From positions 1 to 22,880 of the forward strand of contig NZ_JOEV01000073.1 in assembly GCF_000721105.1 (NCBI RefSeq): DNA of 22,880 nt. The letters are read 5' to 3'. Positions 22,787 to 22,880 of this stretch are shown one piece after another (the stretch's first letter is position 1; each line of letters opens with the position of its first letter). The position numbers and the translations under genes are program-made. Under the pieces are notes generated by a model. That model was not told the DNA's origin, did no database searches, and worked only from the letters and a program-made list of their open reading frames with translations. The stretch comes from Streptomyces cellulosae. Lineage in GTDB: Bacteria; Actinomycetota; Actinomycetes; Streptomycetales; Streptomycetaceae.

Positions 22787-22880
22787 GGCCTGTTGCGAAA
22801 GTGGATCTTGGTCGTAGATGATCACGTCCTGTGAGGCGTGGTGACCTGACGAACAGCCAGTGGGCCCGGCTGGAGCCGAT
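22787..22880 (+). mobile_element. Left end of an IS5-family (IS427-like) insertion sequence
   Basis: Right after the sigE stop, GGGCCTGTTGCGAAAG (22786 or 22787 onward) resembles the terminal inverted repeat of IS5/IS427-group elements common in Streptomyces. It is followed 29 bases later by the start of a transposase frame. The junction reads CCTAGGG; IS427-group elements prefer CTAG and duplicate TA, so TA at 22784-22785 may be the target duplication. Only the left end is in the window, so completeness, the right repeat and the element name cannot be judged. Confidence 0.75.
22831..22880 (+). CDS. IS5-family transposase, N-terminal fragment (cut by the window edge)
   Basis: The GTG at 22831 opens a frame reading VRRGDLTNSQWARLEP. 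This is the usual start of DDE transposases of the IS5 family (LTNEQWARLEPLLP-type N-terminus, DUF4096-like domain). It is open to the end of the window. The catalytic residues are outside, so I cannot say whether it is intact. Confidence 0.75.
   Translation, partial: MRRGDLTNSQWARLEP

Overview
The window is high-GC actinobacterial chromosome, almost certainly Streptomyces. The evidence is the codon use, the many GTG starts, and a gene order (trpS1-type tryptophanyl-tRNA synthetase, proC, ilvD, ppx, radA, disA, mutY, sigE) that matches what I recall of the S. coelicolor SCO3334-SCO3356 neighbourhood. Family names come from reading the translations; no database search was run.

Left end (1-2.4 kb): bases 1-324 carry, on the minus strand, what looks like the promoter and leader region of a ribosomal RNA operon whose 16S gene lies beyond base 1. 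Back to back with it, on the plus strand, is a classical transcription attenuator: a 13-residue leader peptide with two adjacent Trp codons and mutually exclusive hairpins. It precedes a TrpRS gene whose reading frame runs into the convergent proC gene. Next (2.6-5.4 kb, minus strand) come an ABC-2 type exporter (permease and ATPase, four-base overlap) with an 18-bp palindrome over its start site, and a SAM-dependent methyltransferase.

Middle (5.5-14.1 kb): a small three-helix membrane protein; two tandem SH3-like proteins, one with a signal peptide and one without; a divergent membrane Ser/Thr kinase with a PQQ beta-propeller sensor; ilvD (branched-chain amino acid synthesis); a TetR regulator paired with a sugar-phosphate isomerase-like TIM barrel; an intergenic array of 74-bp tandem repeats; and a Ppx/GppA phosphatase.

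Right part (14.1-22.9 kb): a Cys-rich conserved protein of unknown function; a one-polypeptide fusion of degenerate ECF sigma factor, zinc anti-sigma-like motif, membrane helix and BACON-like outer domain; radA and disA (DNA repair and c-di-AMP synthesis); a Ser/Gly-rich anchored exported protein; mutY; and sigE, the cell-envelope stress sigma factor. An insertion sequence begins directly at the sigE stop codon and runs off the window, so it lies between sigE and the cseABC genes expected downstream.

Themes: envelope sensing (SH3 proteins, PQQ kinase, sigma-BACON fusion, SigE), genome maintenance (RadA, DisA, MutY) and amino-acid metabolism (TrpRS, ProC, IlvD). About half of the genes appear to make leaderless mRNAs, with a -10-like hexamer 6-7 nt before the start codon. 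Most of the region is ordinary core chromosome. The points of most interest are the trpS attenuator, the palindromic operator, the 74-bp repeats, the sigma/anti-sigma fusion and the IS next to sigE.
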